From NCBI GenBank assembly GCA_946490455.1, contig CAMLXE010000092.1, forward strand, positions 1 through 7,166: a DNA stretch of 7,166 bases, given 5' to 3'. Each line of letters opens with the position of its first letter. The first letter of the stretch is position 1. The notes below the pieces were generated by a model. It was not told the origin of the DNA. It searched no databases and saw nothing but the letters and a program-made list of their open reading frames with translations. This stretch comes from an uncultured Desulfovibrio sp. (GTDB lineage Bacteria > Desulfobacterota > Desulfovibrionia > Desulfovibrionales > Desulfovibrionaceae). Both the position numbers and the translations under genes were made by a program. Below are positions 6,645 to 7,166 of this stretch, one piece after another.

Positions 6645-6699
6645 TCAATAGCTGAAAACGACCCGATAATCGGACAGTCTTTTACGAGAGGAAAGAAGC

Positions 6700-7166
6700 A
6701 TGCGGTATTGGTTATTCAAGAGCGAACCTGACTGCTACTCCATGACCAATCTTACTGAAGCGCCTGAGCAGACGACAAGCTGGGATGGGGTACGCAATTA
6801 TCAGGCCCGGAATTTTATGCGCGATGCCATGCAGGAGGGAGACCTGGGGTTCTTTTACCATAGCGGCAAGAAACCGGAAATCGCGGGAATTGTGGAAGTC
6901 GTTCGGAGAGGCTATCCGGATCATACTGCCCAGGATCCTGAAAACAGTCATTTTGATCCTGCCGCCACTCCTGAAAATCCGCGTTGGTTTATGGTGGATG
7001 TCAAGCTGGTACGCCGTTTTGATCCCCCGATTCCGCGCAGCCTGCTCAAATTTCGCCCTGCGCTGGCAGGAATGGAATTGCTGAAGACAGGAAGTCGCCT
7101 CTCTGTGCAGCCTGTTGAAGAGGCCGCCTTTAGGGATATTGTTGCATTGGCCGATGAACTGGCCGC
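6700..7166 (+). CDS. EVE-domain protein (3' end outside the window)
   Basis: The 155 codons present read as a standard bacterial EVE (formerly DUF55) domain protein, related to thymocyte nuclear protein 1. The family adopts a PUA-like fold and is thought to bind modified bases in nucleic acids; the ligand of the free-standing bacterial form is not established. Visible family blocks are RYWLFKSEPDCYS (residues 2-14), SWDGVRNYQARNFMRD (27-42), GDLGFFYHS (47-55), the region around YPDHTAQDP, ENPRWFMVDVK, and GSRLSVQPV near the end. The family is about 155-160 residues, so only a few codons are missing. AGAGGA lies 8 bases before ATG 6700, and no competing start exists upstream. It is divergent from glpABC and probably unrelated to it. 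Confidence 0.93.
   Translation, partial: MRYWLFKSEPDCYSMTNLTEAPEQTTSWDGVRNYQARNFMRDAMQEGDLGFFYHSGKKPEIAGIVEVVRRGYPDHTAQDPENSHFDPAATPENPRWFMVDVKLVRRFDPPIPRSLLKFRPALAGMELLKTGSRLSVQPVEEAAFRDIVALADELA

Noticed and set aside
6663..6673. CCGAT-A-ATCGG inverted repeat upstream of the EVE gene
   Set aside because: The arms are only 5 bases with a 1-base centre, which cannot form a stable hairpin; there is no second copy to suggest an operator.
1..7166. tRNA, rRNA, CRISPR array, insertion sequence or phage genes
   Set aside because: No cloverleaf-like sequence, regularly spaced repeats, transposase, integrase or flanking inverted repeats were seen on reading through the window.

Overview
The window reads as a chromosomal stretch of an anaerobically respiring Gram-negative bacterium. 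The protein sequences look like those of Desulfovibrionaceae or a related group. This placement is an inference from protein character and gene content; no rRNA or marker gene is present. Most genes are moderately GC-rich, while about 5940-6640 is clearly more AT-rich.

Layout. Positions 1-30 may hold the first codons of a minus-strand gene downstream of alaC. Positions 31-1254 (minus) encode an AlaC-type alanine/glutamate aminotransferase. A stretch of about 350 bases follows, with a candidate promoter and an ambiguous upstream reading frame. A strong hairpin terminator (1595-1640) closes the next operon. That operon is glpABC on the minus strand, in transcription order glpA (5835-4147), glpB (4150-2876), glpC (2864-1650). 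glpA and glpB overlap by 4 bases (ATGA), and glpB and glpC are 11 bases apart. Upstream of glpA lies an AT-rich region of about 300 bases with a good sigma70-like promoter and two copies of a 13-bp near-palindrome. On the plus strand, 6138-6644 holds an unrecognised open frame that may be a decayed gene. A nearly complete EVE-domain protein gene starts at 6700 and runs off the end.

Function. GlpA (FAD and a C-terminal BFD-like domain), GlpB (flavoprotein) and GlpC (two ferredoxin-like 4Fe-4S motifs and two CCG domains) together form the anaerobic respiratory glycerol-3-phosphate dehydrogenase. It oxidises glycerol-3-phosphate to dihydroxyacetone phosphate and passes electrons to the quinone pool. 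No glpF, glpK, glpT or glpR is in the window. AlaC links pyruvate and alanine to glutamate and 2-oxoglutarate, and appears to be a separate transcription unit.

I did not find a clearly new system. The items most worth a second look are the duplicated 13-bp motif before glpA, the cysteine-bearing extra segment in GlpA, the unrecognised or decayed ORF at 6138-6644, and the frame that overlaps the alaC start by ATGA.
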